DNA of 64,000 nucleotides from Pseudomonadota bacterium (lineage in GTDB: Bacteria > Pseudomonadota > Alphaproteobacteria > Caulobacterales > Caulobacteraceae). Below the pieces are notes generated by a model that did not search any database, was not told the DNA's origin, and saw only the letters and a program-made list of their open reading frames with translations. The stretch is from the NCBI GenBank assembly GCA_023386645.1, contig JAEWJI010000048.1, positions 1-64,000 of the forward strand, given 5' to 3'. The position numbers and the translations under genes are program-made. This document shows positions 15,031 to 24,004 of this stretch, in pieces. How positions within the stretch are numbered: position 1 is the first letter of the stretch; each line of letters begins with the position of its first letter.

Positions 15031-17109
15031 TCAGGCCGCCGCTTCGCCTCCGCGACGCCGCATCAGGGTGCGGAGGGGACGAAGCCGAAGATCCGCCTCA
15101 AGCTCCTCCAGCAGACGCAGCCGGCTGGTCGTCGCCTCATGCTCCCGGCGCAGGGCCGTCAGTTGATGTTCAAGGTCGCGGGTCGCCGCTTGCAGCCTCG
15201 CGTTCAGCGCCTTTTCACCGGACCACGCCTGGTTCGCTGACATCGCGCGCGCCTCGGCGGTTTGAAGAGCCTTTTCTAGACCTTCGCGAGCCACCGTAAC
15301 CTCGGCGGCTGCGGCCCGCGCGGTCGCGAGTTCGTCACCGAGATCCTGGATCATGCGGTCCCGGGATTTGAGTTGCTCGGCCGCTGACTTCGCCGAACTG
15401 TCCAGCAGGCCCAGCATCTCCTGCTGCCGCGCCTCAGCCTGTCGAAGGGCGGCAACGTCCCCCTCAAGCGTAGCCAGACGGTCAGCGAGCTCGCACCGGT
15501 TCCCTTCGGACACCTGCAGTCTGACCTGCAAATCCTCGGCCGTGCTGACCGCGGCCGCCAACTCGGTCCGCAAGGTCTCCGCGAGAGCGTCGGCCGCACC
15601 GCGAAGCTCATTGATACGCAAGGCTTCATTCGTGGCGCTCGCCAACTCCGTCCGTGCGATCTCCAGGGCGTGAGCTTGAGCATCAGCGGCTTTTCGCGCC
15701 TCAGCCAACTCGACTTCTAGCGCCGTCGCATACTGCTCGGCAGCTTGTTTCGCCTTTCCAACTGTCGCCGCCGCGGTCTCGGCCTCGACGATCCGGGCTT
15801 GCGCCCCCTCGACCTGGCTCTTCGCCTCTCCGAGCTGCACTTCGGCTTGCTGTAGTCGTGAGGACAGGGCGACCAACTGCTTCCCCAGGGCCCGGACAAG
15901 GCTATCGATTTCCTCGGACACATCCGGGGCTTCGTCTCGCCCCTCAGCGCCGCCGGCTCCATCAATGGAGCCCAAAAGCTCCTCCGGCGCCCCGAACTCC
16001 CGGACGGCGATCTTGCGCGCGGACCGCACCGCCTGACGGATCTCGGCCACGGCGGCCCGCAAATGCCCCTTCTCGGCCTCGGCCTGGGTCAGAGTTGCCC
16101 TTAGCTGGTCCTTCTCCTGCTTCCCCCGGGCCTTCACGGCCTCGATCTCAGCCATGAGCCGCGCGCCGATTTCGCTGGCGTTCTCCGCGTCGGTCTGGTT
16201 CCTCGGCTCAGCAGGCGGGGCCGCGCGGACGCGCTTGATCTCGGGCTCGACCGAGAGGGTCCTGGCTGAGGAGGTTAGGTCGAAAATCGACGAGGCGGAG
16301 TCCAGCTCTCCCGCGATTTCGTCCAGACGGCCGCAGGCGCGCGGCTCGGCCGGGTCCGCGATGAGGCTGCACAGCAGAGTGTAGGTCTCCTCGACCCAGC
16401 CATGAACAGCGGGGTCGCCACCAGCGACTGTCGGCCGCTCGTGGTGCAGGTCCTCACTCAGGAAGCCGGCGATGCCCTCTCGATGTTGCTCGCCAATCTC
16501 GAGCTCATCCCAGCCAATCTGTTCTGCGATCCTCGTCAGCTCCGCCTGGGTGTCCCTCAGGAAGGCGGCCCATTCGACGAAGGCGCGCGGGCAGTCTCGC
16601 GTGGCCGCCTCGGCCTCCAAAACATGACGGAGCCACAGCAGGACGGACTCGGCGCGGTTGGCGTAGGCGCGACGGTTGAGCGAGGCGACCACCTCGGCGG
16701 GGGGGCGCAGCGGCAGGACGTAGCGGGTCTCGAACCCGAGATCGGCCAAGGCGGGCTGCCAGACCGGGGCCAGGCGGCAGATGCGGGGGTCCTTCAGGAC
16801 GATTCGGCGGGCGTCGCCGAACTCCGAAGTCAGGGCGGCCCTGGCGTCCTCGATGAAAGCCGCGCGCTGGTCGTCGCCGATGGCGTCGAGGTCCAGTCCG
16901 CGCCAGTCCTTCCACGATGAGCCGAGCGCAGCGAGAATCCTGTCGCTGGTCTGGACGATGACCCGGCTTTCGAAGAAGCCGCGCGGATTATCGGCCTTGG
17001 GAGCCAGCAGGGTTCGAGGCGTGGAATAGCCGAGCAGGCTGAGCACACCCGCCACGGCCGAGGTGCCGCTGCGATGCATCCCCAGAACGACAATCGCGCT
17101 CTTGTCCAT
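15031..17109 (-). CDS. Sulfotransferase-like N-domain fused to a long coiled coil
   Basis: The 692-residue protein starts with a sulfotransferase-family P-loop, VVLGMHRSGTSAVAG (residues 7-21), and a second motif RRIVLKDPRICRL near residue 100 that fits the 3'-phosphate binding site for PAPS. The domain ends near residue 260. From about 300 to 680 it is almost continuous Glu/Ala/Lys-rich coiled coil, ending in a basic tail (RLRPLRTLMRRRGG). Sulfotransferase-like proteins with such tails occur in polysaccharide loci. Activity (sulfation or another role) is unproven. It is transcribed away from the glycosyltransferase at 17238. Confidence 0.75.
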   Translation of the reverse strand: MDKSAIVVLGMHRSGTSAVAGVLSLLGYSTPRTLLAPKADNPRGFFESRVIVQTSDRILAALGSSWKDWRGLDLDAIGDDQRAAFIEDARAALTSEFGDARRIVLKDPRICRLAPVWQPALADLGFETRYVLPLRPPAEVVASLNRRAYANRAESVLLWLRHVLEAEAATRDCPRAFVEWAAFLRDTQAELTRIAEQIGWDELEIGEQHREGIAGFLSEDLHHERPTVAGGDPAVHGWVEETYTLLCSLIADPAEPRACGRLDEIAGELDSASSIFDLTSSARTLSVEPEIKRVRAAPPAEPRNQTDAENASEIGARLMAEIEAVKARGKQEKDQLRATLTQAEAEKGHLRAAVAEIRQAVRSARKIAVREFGAPEELLGSIDGAGGAEGRDEAPDVSEEIDSLVRALGKQLVALSSRLQQAEVQLGEAKSQVEGAQARIVEAETAAATVGKAKQAAEQYATALEVELAEARKAADAQAHALEIARTELASATNEALRINELRGAADALAETLRTELAAAVSTAEDLQVRLQVSEGNRCELADRLATLEGDVAALRQAEARQQEMLGLLDSSAKSAAEQLKSRDRMIQDLGDELATARAAAAEVTVAREGLEKALQTAEARAMSANQAWSGEKALNARLQAATRDLEHQLTALRREHEATTSRLRLLEELEADLRLRPLRTLMRRRGGEAAA

Positions 17110-17237
17110 GACTCTCCGCCCTGTCCTGCGCTACTCTTAGTCGGGTTCGGGCCAGAACTGAAAGCCAACCTTGGCCGCCTCGGTTGATCTGGACGGCTAC
17201 GACATGCGAATGTTTCGCAGAACGAGAGGAGCCATCC

Positions 17238-17957
17238 ATGGCCAGCGATCGGTTGAAGGTCTTCGTCGGTTACGACAGCCGCGAGGACATCGCCTGGCAG
17301 GTTTGCCGGCATTCGATCCTGCGCCGCTCGTCGGAGAAGGTCAGCGTCCATCCGCTGCGCCAGCCGGTGGTGCGCGAACTGGGCCTCTACACCCGCCCGG
17401 CCGACGCGCTGGCCTCGACCGAGTTCTCACTCACCCGGTTCCTGACCCCCTACATCTCCGCCCATGACGGCTGGACCGTGTTCGTGGACTGCGATTTCCT
17501 GTTCACCCGGCCGCTGGATGAACTCCTGCCCCTGCTGGACCCCAGCAAGGCGGTCTATGTGGTCAAGCACGACTATGTCCCGGCCAACGCCAGGAAGATG
17601 GACGACAAGGTCCAGACGACCTACCCGCGCAAGAACTGGTCATCCTTCATGGTCTTCAACGGCCGCCATCCGGCGGTGAAGGCCCTGACGCCCGCGGTCG
17701 TGAATTCGGCCGAACCGGCCTACCTGCACCGCTTCAGCTGGGTGGACGACGCCGATATCGGCGAACTGGACCTGACCTGGAACTTCCTCGAAGGCGAATA
17801 TCAGGCCCCCGAGACCCCGCCTGCGGCCGTTCACTACACCAACGGCGGCCCGTGGTTCGACGCCTGGAAGGGCGTGGATTACGCGGACCTTTGGCTAGCC
17901 GAGGAAGCTCGCTACCTGGCCAGCACCGCGGGCCAGAAGCCGGTGGGCGCCGTCTGA
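17238..17957 (+). CDS. Putative cytoplasmic glycosyltransferase (GT8-like)
   Basis: The 239-residue protein begins LKVFVGYDSREDIAWQVCRHS, a start typical of a conserved bacterial glycosyltransferase-like family, and has a DxD motif (D84-C-D86 in VDCDFLF) for metal/nucleotide-sugar binding. There is no signal or membrane helix. The ATG at 17238 is preferred over an upstream one because AGAGGAG (17224-17230) lies at the right distance. It converges on rfbA, 4 bp apart. The sugar and acceptor are unknown, and the setting suggests a rhamnose-containing surface glycan. Confidence 0.75.
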   Translation: MASDRLKVFVGYDSREDIAWQVCRHSILRRSSEKVSVHPLRQPVVRELGLYTRPADALASTEFSLTRFLTPYISAHDGWTVFVDCDFLFTRPLDELLPLLDPSKAVYVVKHDYVPANARKMDDKVQTTYPRKNWSSFMVFNGRHPAVKALTPAVVNSAEPAYLHRFSWVDDADIGELDLTWNFLEGEYQAPETPPAAVHYTNGGPWFDAWKGVDYADLWLAEEARYLASTAGQKPVGAV

Positions 17958-17961
17958 GCCG

Positions 17962-18834
17962 TCAGCGACGGGCCAGGACCGTTTCACGCAGGTAGCCCCC
18001 GTAGGCGCTCTTGCCCAGGTCGGCGATCAGCCGTTCGAGTTGGCCTGAATCGATGAAGCCCTTCTCGAAGGCGACTTCCTCGGGGCAGGCGATCTTGAAA
18101 CCCTGCCGCTTCTCCAGCGTGCGGACGAACTCGGCCGCCTCGATCAGGCTGTCGGGCGTGCCCGTGTCGAGCCAGGCGAAGCCCCGGCCCATGATCTCGA
18201 CCGACAGCTGGCCCTTCTCCAGATAGGCGCGGTTGACGTCGGTGATCTCCAGCTCGCCCCGCGCCGACGGCTTCAGGTTAGCGGCGATGTCCACCACCTG
18301 TTCGTCGTAAAAATACAGGCCCGTGACCGCCCAGTTGGAGCGCGGCTGGGTCGGCTTTTCCTCGATCGTCAGGGCGCGCATGTCGCGGTCGAACTCGACC
18401 ACGCCGTACCGCTCGGGATCGTTGACGTGATAGGCGAACACGCTGGCCCCCTGCGGCCGGGCCATGGCGCTGGTGAACAGGTCTGTGATCCCGTGACCGT
18501 AGAAGATGTTGTCACCCAGGATCAGGGACGACGGGCCGCCTGCGACGAAGTCGGCGCCGATGATGTAGGCCTGGGCCAGGCCGTCGGGGCTGGGCTGGAC
18601 CGCATACTGGATGTCCATGCCCCACTTCGATCCGTCGCCCAGCAAGGCCTGGAACGAGGGCGTGTCGCGCGGGGTGGAGATGATCAGCACCTCGCGGATG
18701 CCCGCCAGCATCAGCGTCGACAGCGGATAATAGATCATCGGCTTGTCGTAGATCGGCATCAGCTGCTTGGACGTGACAAGCGTCATCGGATGCAGGCGGG
18801 TGCCGGATCCGCCGGCCAGGATGATGCCCTTCAT
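17962..18834 (-). CDS. rfbA: Glucose-1-phosphate thymidylyltransferase RfbA
   Basis: First step of dTDP-L-rhamnose synthesis: glucose-1-phosphate + dTTP gives dTDP-glucose. The 290 residues are the usual length, with GGSGTRLHPMT (8-18) at the nucleotide site, KQLMPIYDKPMIYYPLSTLM and LGDNIFYG. It is last in the overlapping operon rfbC-rfbB-rfbD-rfbA. Its ATG overlaps the rfbD stop by 4 bp. Confidence 0.97.
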   Translation of the reverse strand: MKGIILAGGSGTRLHPMTLVTSKQLMPIYDKPMIYYPLSTLMLAGIREVLIISTPRDTPSFQALLGDGSKWGMDIQYAVQPSPDGLAQAYIIGADFVAGGPSSLILGDNIFYGHGITDLFTSAMARPQGASVFAYHVNDPERYGVVEFDRDMRALTIEEKPTQPRSNWAVTGLYFYDEQVVDIAANLKPSARGELEITDVNRAYLEKGQLSVEIMGRGFAWLDTGTPDSLIEAAEFVRTLEKRQGFKIACPEEVAFEKGFIDSGQLERLIADLGKSAYGGYLRETVLARR

Positions 18835-19730
18835 GCGGCGGCTCCTTGGTTCAACTCGGTGATGATCTCGGCCACGGCGTCCTGCCAGGGCCGGGGCTGA
18901 ACGCCGTGGTCGCGCGTCAGCTTGGTGGTGGACAGCCGCGAATTAGACGGTCGTCGCGCGGGCGTCGGATAATCGGCGGTAGCGATCGCCTCCACTTCGG
19001 GCGAGGGTCCGCCGGCCTCGGCGCTAAGACGGAAGATTTCGCGCGCCAGGCCGCACCAACTGGTCTCGCCCGAGTTGACGAAATGGTAGACCCCGGTCGG
19101 GGCTTGAGGGTCCGCGATCATCCGCAGGGTGATGTCGCGTAGCGCCCAGGCGATGTCGCGCGCGCCGGTCGGGCAGCCGACCTGATCGTCGACGACCCGC
19201 AGCAGGGGGCGTTCCGCGCCGACTCGCAGCATGGTCTTCAGGAAGTTGGCGCGGTGGACGCTCAGCACCCAGGCCGTACGCAAAACCACGGAGCGCGGAT
19301 TTCCTGTCCTGACCGCCAGCTCTCCTGCCAGCTTCGAGGCCCCATAGACGCCCAACGGGCCGACCGCGTCGTCCTCGACGTACGGCCGATCCCCCGAGCC
19401 GTCGAAGACATAGTCGGTAGAGACATGGACCAACGGAAGCCCCGCTGCCCGCGTCGCATCGGCCAACAAGGCAGGGCCCATCGCGTTGGCGGCGAAGGCC
19501 GCGGCGACTTCACCTTCCGCCTTGTCGACGGCGGTGTAGGCGGCGGCGTTGATGACGGCGGCGAAGGCGGTGCGTTCGAAGGCCTGGGCGATCGAGTCGC
19601 CGTTTCCAAGATCCAGTTCCTGGCGCGTCGGCGCATGCAGCCGGACATGCGCCGGCCAGTCGATGGCCTGGAGCTCCAGCCCGACCTGCCCGGTGCCCCC
19701 GGTGACCAGGATGTCGATTGGCTCAGCCAT
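18831..19730 (-). CDS. rfbD: dTDP-4-dehydrorhamnose reductase RfbD
   Basis: Last step of the pathway: NAD(P)H-dependent reduction to dTDP-L-rhamnose. The 299-residue SDR protein has ILVTGGTGQVGLEL at the N-terminus, VHVSTDYVFDG and the YGASK catalytic Tyr-Lys pair. It overlaps rfbB by 8 bp upstream and rfbA by 4 bp downstream. Confidence 0.96.
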   Translation of the reverse strand: MAEPIDILVTGGTGQVGLELQAIDWPAHVRLHAPTRQELDLGNGDSIAQAFERTAFAAVINAAAYTAVDKAEGEVAAAFAANAMGPALLADATRAAGLPLVHVSTDYVFDGSGDRPYVEDDAVGPLGVYGASKLAGELAVRTGNPRSVVLRTAWVLSVHRANFLKTMLRVGAERPLLRVVDDQVGCPTGARDIAWALRDITLRMIADPQAPTGVYHFVNSGETSWCGLAREIFRLSAEAGGPSPEVEAIATADYPTPARRPSNSRLSTTKLTRDHGVQPRPWQDAVAEIITELNQGAAA

Positions 19731-20778
19731 TCACGCCCAGGCGTTGGGTCGCATAGCGGCCGTCGAGGATAGCTTGCCACCAGTCGCGGTTGTTCAGGTA
19801 CCATTCCACCGTCTGGCGAATGCCCTGTTCAAAGGTCACCGACGGCTCCCAACCCAGTTCGTCACGAATCTTGGAGGCGTCGATCGCATAGCGCTGGTCG
19901 TGACCCGGGCGGTCGGTCACGAAGGTGATCTGGTCGGCGTAGGGCTTGCCATCCTCTCGGGGTCGGACCTGATCCAGGATGGCGCAGATGGTGCGCACCA
20001 CGTCGATGTTCTTCATCTCCGCATTGCCGCCGACGTTATAGGTCTCTCCCGGCGCGCCCTTTTCGAACACGGCCTGCAGCGCACGGGCGTGGTCGTCCAC
20101 GAACAGCCAGTCCCGCACGTTCGATCCGTCACCATAGACCGGCAGCGCCTCGCCGTTCAGGGCGCGGATGATGATGAGTGGGATCAGCTTCTCCGGGAAA
20201 TGGTGCGGCCCGTAGTTGTTCGAGCAGTTGGTCACCAGGACCGGCAGGCCGTAGGTGTGGCCCCAGGCCCGCACCAGGTGATCCGACGACGCCTTGGACG
20301 CCGAATAGGGTGAGCGGGGATCGTAGGGCGTGGTCTCGGTGAAGAAGCCTTCCTCGCCGAGCGAGCCGAACACCTCGTCGGTCGAGATGTGATGGAAGCG
20401 GAAGGCGTCCTTGCCCTCGCCCTCCAATCCCCGCCAGTAGCCCAGCGCTTGCTGGAGCATGACGAAGGTGCCGACCACATTGGTCTGGATGAACTCTCCC
20501 GGCCCGTCGATCGAGCGGTCGACGTGGCTCTCGGCGGCAAGGTGGGCGATCACCTGGGGCTGGAATCCCTGGATCGCCGCTGCCACGGCGTCGGCGTCGG
20601 TGATGTCGCCCTGGACGAAGCTGTATCGGTTGCTCGCCGCCACCGGCTCCAAGGAGGACAGCAGGCCCGCATAGGTCAGCTTGTCGAACACCAGGACCTC
20701 GTGGTCCGTGTGCTGGATCAGGCGGCGCACCAGGGCCGAACCGATGAAGCCGGCGCCGCCGGTGACCAGAATGCGCAC
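19723..20778 (-). CDS. rfbB: dTDP-glucose 4,6-dehydratase RfbB
   Basis: Second step of the pathway, making dTDP-4-keto-6-deoxyglucose. The 351-residue extended SDR has the NAD motif VTGGAGFIGSAL, AAESHVDRSI, STDEVFG and the catalytic YSASKASSDHLV. Length and motifs are standard. It follows rfbC by 20 bp. Confidence 0.97.
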   Translation of the reverse strand: MRILVTGGAGFIGSALVRRLIQHTDHEVLVFDKLTYAGLLSSLEPVAASNRYSFVQGDITDADAVAAAIQGFQPQVIAHLAAESHVDRSIDGPGEFIQTNVVGTFVMLQQALGYWRGLEGEGKDAFRFHHISTDEVFGSLGEEGFFTETTPYDPRSPYSASKASSDHLVRAWGHTYGLPVLVTNCSNNYGPHHFPEKLIPLIIIRALNGEALPVYGDGSNVRDWLFVDDHARALQAVFEKGAPGETYNVGGNAEMKNIDVVRTICAILDQVRPREDGKPYADQITFVTDRPGHDQRYAIDASKIRDELGWEPSVTFEQGIRQTVEWYLNNRDWWQAILDGRYATQRLGVNG

Positions 20779-20798
20779 GTCGGTGCTCCTTGAATTCG

Positions 20799-21371
20799 TT
20801 ATGCGCCGGCGACGCCGTCCAGCGGCCGGCCATCATAGTCGAAGGGACTGTCGAAGTCTGACAGGGTCGGCAGCTTGCCGTCCTTATCCGACAGCACCGG
20901 CCCCGAGGCCGGGATCGGCCACTCGATGCCGATGATCGGATCGTTCCAGATCACCCCGCCGTCGCAGTCTGGCGCGTAGACGTCGGTGACCTTGTAGGCC
21001 ACCTCGGTGTTCGGCTCGAGCGTGACGAAGGCGTGGCCGAAGCCGATCGGCACCCACAGCTGGTCGCCGTTCTCGCCCGACAGCTCGGCCGATACGTGCC
21101 GGCCGTAGGTGGGGGAGCCGCGACGCAGGTCCACCGCGTAATCCATGATCCGGCCCCGTATGCACCGCACCAGCTTTCCCTGGGCGTGCGGCGCACGCTG
21201 GAAGTGGATGCCGCGGATGGTGCCGACCTGCGCGGACATCGAATGGTTGTCCTGAACAAACCGGCCTTCGACCCCCTGCGCCGCCCAGCGCGCCTCGGAC
21301 CAGGTCTCGACAAACCAGCCGCGATCGTCACCGAAGCGGCGCGTCTTGATCAGAACTACTGGTGAAGCCAC
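20799..21371 (-). CDS. rfbC: dTDP-4-dehydrorhamnose 3,5-epimerase RfbC
   Basis: Third step of the pathway, a cupin-fold epimerase. Motifs: RRFGDDRGWFVETW, DNHSMS, GTIRGIHFQ (catalytic His), GRIMDYAVDLRRGSPTYG and PIGFGHAFVTLE. GTG at 21371 gives 190 residues that begin just ahead of the conserved start of the fold. The frame is open for 17 more codons upstream, but these add only a basic low-complexity stretch. It is the first gene of the rhamnose operon, and its promoter must lie in the gap shared with the divergent glycosyltransferase. Confidence 0.95.
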   Translation of the reverse strand: MASPVVLIKTRRFGDDRGWFVETWSEARWAAQGVEGRFVQDNHSMSAQVGTIRGIHFQRAPHAQGKLVRCIRGRIMDYAVDLRRGSPTYGRHVSAELSGENGDQLWVPIGFGHAFVTLEPNTEVAYKVTDVYAPDCDGGVIWNDPIIGIEWPIPASGPVLSDKDGKLPTLSDFDSPFDYDGRPLDGVAGA

Positions 21372-21484
21372 AGCCCGCCCCCGCGCCGGTTCGCGTTGTC
21401 GAGGGGTTAGCCGCCGGGCCATGGAATCACAAGGCTAGGCCAAGCGGACCGAAGCCGCTAAGCCAGGCTGAGAGTCCGGGGCCG

Positions 21485-24004
21485 ATGAAGCGACAACTCA
21501 AACAATGGGTGAAGCGGGCGCGCGGGGCGCCGTCGCGCTGGGACAGCCCCTTCCGGCGAGATGCCGCCGAGGCGGCAGCGCGTCGCCACTGGGCCGCGTC
21601 TGCTCAAGCCTGGGCCAGGCATCTGGAGGTTCGTCCCGATCACTTCGGCGGCTGGGTCCAGTACGGCCACATGCTCAAGGAAGCCGGCCGCCTTCAGGAG
21701 GCGGCCGAGGCCTATGACCGGGCCCACGCGGTCCAGCCGGACGACCCCGACCTGCTGTTCCACCACGGCCACCTGATGAAGCGTATCGGGCGGGGCGGGG
21801 CGGCCGCCGATCTGCTGCATCGGGCCCACAATCTGGGGCAATCCGAGGCGGCGGGGGAGCTGATCCGCCGCGACCTGTCCCGACTGGCGCGCCTGCCGGA
21901 CCTGACCCCGCCTATCGTCGGCGCCGTCGAAAGCGCCAGCGCCAGCGCCATCAGCGGCTGGGTGGCGCCCGACTGGCTTGGTGACGAGACGACGATCGAA
22001 CTGGTGCGCGACGGTCGGGTGGTGGCGACCGCGCCCGTCGACATCGACCGGCCCGATCTGGAATCACTCGGCTACCCTTCCCCTCCTCGCGCTTTCTACC
22101 TGGAGATGACCGCCCTCCAGCCCGCCGACCGCGAGGGCGAATACATGGTCCGCCTGGGGGGCTCCGGCCCGATCCTGACGCCGAGCCGCGTCCGGGTCGA
22201 ACGATCAGAGGCGGCCAAGGCCTGGCTGGCTCGTCTCGACGGCCTGTCCCCCGAGGCCATCCAGCGCCGTCGCGAGCGCATGACGGCCGACACGGCGGGA
22301 CAGCTGCTGTCCATCGTCATGCCGATCTTCAACACGCCCGAGGCGTGGCTGCGCGAAGCGATCGCCAGCGTCCGGGATCAGTGGTGCGGCAACTGGGAGC
22401 TGATCTGCGTCGACGACGGATCGTCCGCCGCCCCCGTGCGCGAGGTGCTGGAGCATGCCGCGGCGGCGGACGCGCGCATTCGCCTGATCCTGCGCGACGA
22501 GAACGGCGGCATCGCCCGCGCCACCAATGACGGCCTGCGCGCAGCGCGCGGCGACTATGTCGCCCTGCTCGACAACGACGACGTCCTGGAGCCGGAGGCC
22601 GTTTTCCGTCTGCTGGACGCGGCCCGCACGGGCGTCGAACTGATCTACACCGACGAGATCATCACCGGCCCGGCGACCGATGACATCCACCATTTCGTGG
22701 CGCGGCCCGCCTTCTCGCGCGACTACTATCTGTCGCACCCCTATTTCGTGCATCTGGTCTGCGTGGAGCGCGAGACAGCGCTGGCTGTCGGCGGCTTCGA
22801 CGAGACCATGTCCATCTCGGCAGACGTCGACTTCGTGCTGCGCGTCATCGAGCGGGCGGAACGCGTCGCCCACGTGCCGGCCATGCTCTACCGCTGGCGA
22901 ACCCACAGCCGCAGCGCGGGGCACCAGCGACAGGACGAGGTCACGGCGGCCACGACAGCGTCGATCCAGCGCAGCCTTGAGCGCCAGGGTAGCGCGGCGC
23001 GCGTCAGCCCCGGCCCCGCCTTCAACGCCTACCGGGTCGACGAGCCGGACGAAGGCGGCCGCACCCTTGTGATCATCCCCACCCGGGACCGCGTCGACCT
23101 GCTGCGCACCTGCATCCAGTCGCTGTTCGACACCACGCCCCGCGACAGCGTCGACATCCTGGTGGTGGACCACCAGTCCGTCGAGCCCGAGACGGCGGCC
23201 TATCTGGATGGCCTCGGCGACCGCGTCCGCGTCATGCGCTACGCGGGGCCGTTCAACTTCTCGGCCATCAATAATGCAGCGGTCCGCGCGTACGGCGACG
23301 GCTACGCGCACCTGCTGTTCCTCAACAACGACATCGAGGCGATCGAGCCGGGCTGGCTGGAGCATATGCGCGGCCTGTCGGCGCGGCCGGACGTTGGAGT
23401 GGTCGGCGCAACGTTGCTCTACCCAGACCGGCGCATCCAGCATTCCGGCGTGGTGCTCGGCATCGGCCGCGCCGCCGACCACGCCCACAAATTCGCCCTT
23501 CACGATCACGATGGGGGGCGAGCCGGGGGTTACAACTCCAGCCTGGTCAGCGTGCGGAACTATCTGGCCGTCACCGCCGCCTGCATGATGATGCGCGCCG
23601 AGGTCTTCACCGAGGTCGGCGGCTTCGACGAGGCCCAAGAGATCGGCTTCAACGACACGGACCTGTGCCTGCGGATCGGCTCGGCCGGGTACCAGGTCCT
23701 GAACGACGGCCACGCGGTGCTCTATCATCACGAATCCGCCTCCCGCGCGCTAAGCAAACAGGTCGACCACCCGGAGGACGACGCCCGTTTCCTGCGTCGC
23801 TGGCGCCGGGTTTTCGCCGATGGCGATCCCTTCTACAGTCCCCTCCTGGCTGGGGAACGGGATCATGAGGCGGGAGAGGTGACGGACATGACCCACCCCG
23901 TCCGCGTCCGCCAGACCCGGCCGAACCTCAAGCCATTGAGCGGGGCGCGCCCCCGCTTCGGCCAGGCTCCGATCGACCTGACCTATCCCGGAGCGACCGA
24001 TTAG
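21485..24004 (+). CDS. TPR protein with two GT2 glycosyltransferase domains
   Basis: This 839-residue protein has TPR-like helices (about 20-130, e.g. YGHMLKEAGRLQEAAEAYDRA), a linker domain, a first GT-A domain (from about 275: LSIVMPIFNTPEAWL, CVDDGSS, LLDNDDVLEPEA with the metal-binding Asp cluster at 363-366) and a second GT-A domain (from about 526: LVIIPTRDRVDLL, LFLNNDIEAIEPGW, GFNDTDLCLRI). Two-domain GT2 enzymes often build rhamnan or O-antigen chains. ATG 21485 is favoured because the upstream GTG at 21362 adds a Pro-rich stretch overlapping the divergent rfbC. It lies next to the dTDP-rhamnose genes, so rhamnosyl transfer is likely. Confidence 0.9.
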   Translation: MKRQLKQWVKRARGAPSRWDSPFRRDAAEAAARRHWAASAQAWARHLEVRPDHFGGWVQYGHMLKEAGRLQEAAEAYDRAHAVQPDDPDLLFHHGHLMKRIGRGGAAADLLHRAHNLGQSEAAGELIRRDLSRLARLPDLTPPIVGAVESASASAISGWVAPDWLGDETTIELVRDGRVVATAPVDIDRPDLESLGYPSPPRAFYLEMTALQPADREGEYMVRLGGSGPILTPSRVRVERSEAAKAWLARLDGLSPEAIQRRRERMTADTAGQLLSIVMPIFNTPEAWLREAIASVRDQWCGNWELICVDDGSSAAPVREVLEHAAAADARIRLILRDENGGIARATNDGLRAARGDYVALLDNDDVLEPEAVFRLLDAARTGVELIYTDEIITGPATDDIHHFVARPAFSRDYYLSHPYFVHLVCVERETALAVGGFDETMSISADVDFVLRVIERAERVAHVPAMLYRWRTHSRSAGHQRQDEVTAATTASIQRSLERQGSAARVSPGPAFNAYRVDEPDEGGRTLVIIPTRDRVDLLRTCIQSLFDTTPRDSVDILVVDHQSVEPETAAYLDGLGDRVRVMRYAGPFNFSAINNAAVRAYGDGYAHLLFLNNDIEAIEPGWLEHMRGLSARPDVGVVGATLLYPDRRIQHSGVVLGIGRAADHAHKFALHDHDGGRAGGYNSSLVSVRNYLAVTAACMMMRAEVFTEVGGFDEAQEIGFNDTDLCLRIGSAGYQVLNDGHAVLYHHESASRALSKQVDHPEDDARFLRRWRRVFADGDPFYSPLLAGERDHEAGEVTDMTHPVRVRQTRPNLKPLSGARPRFGQAPIDLTYPGATD

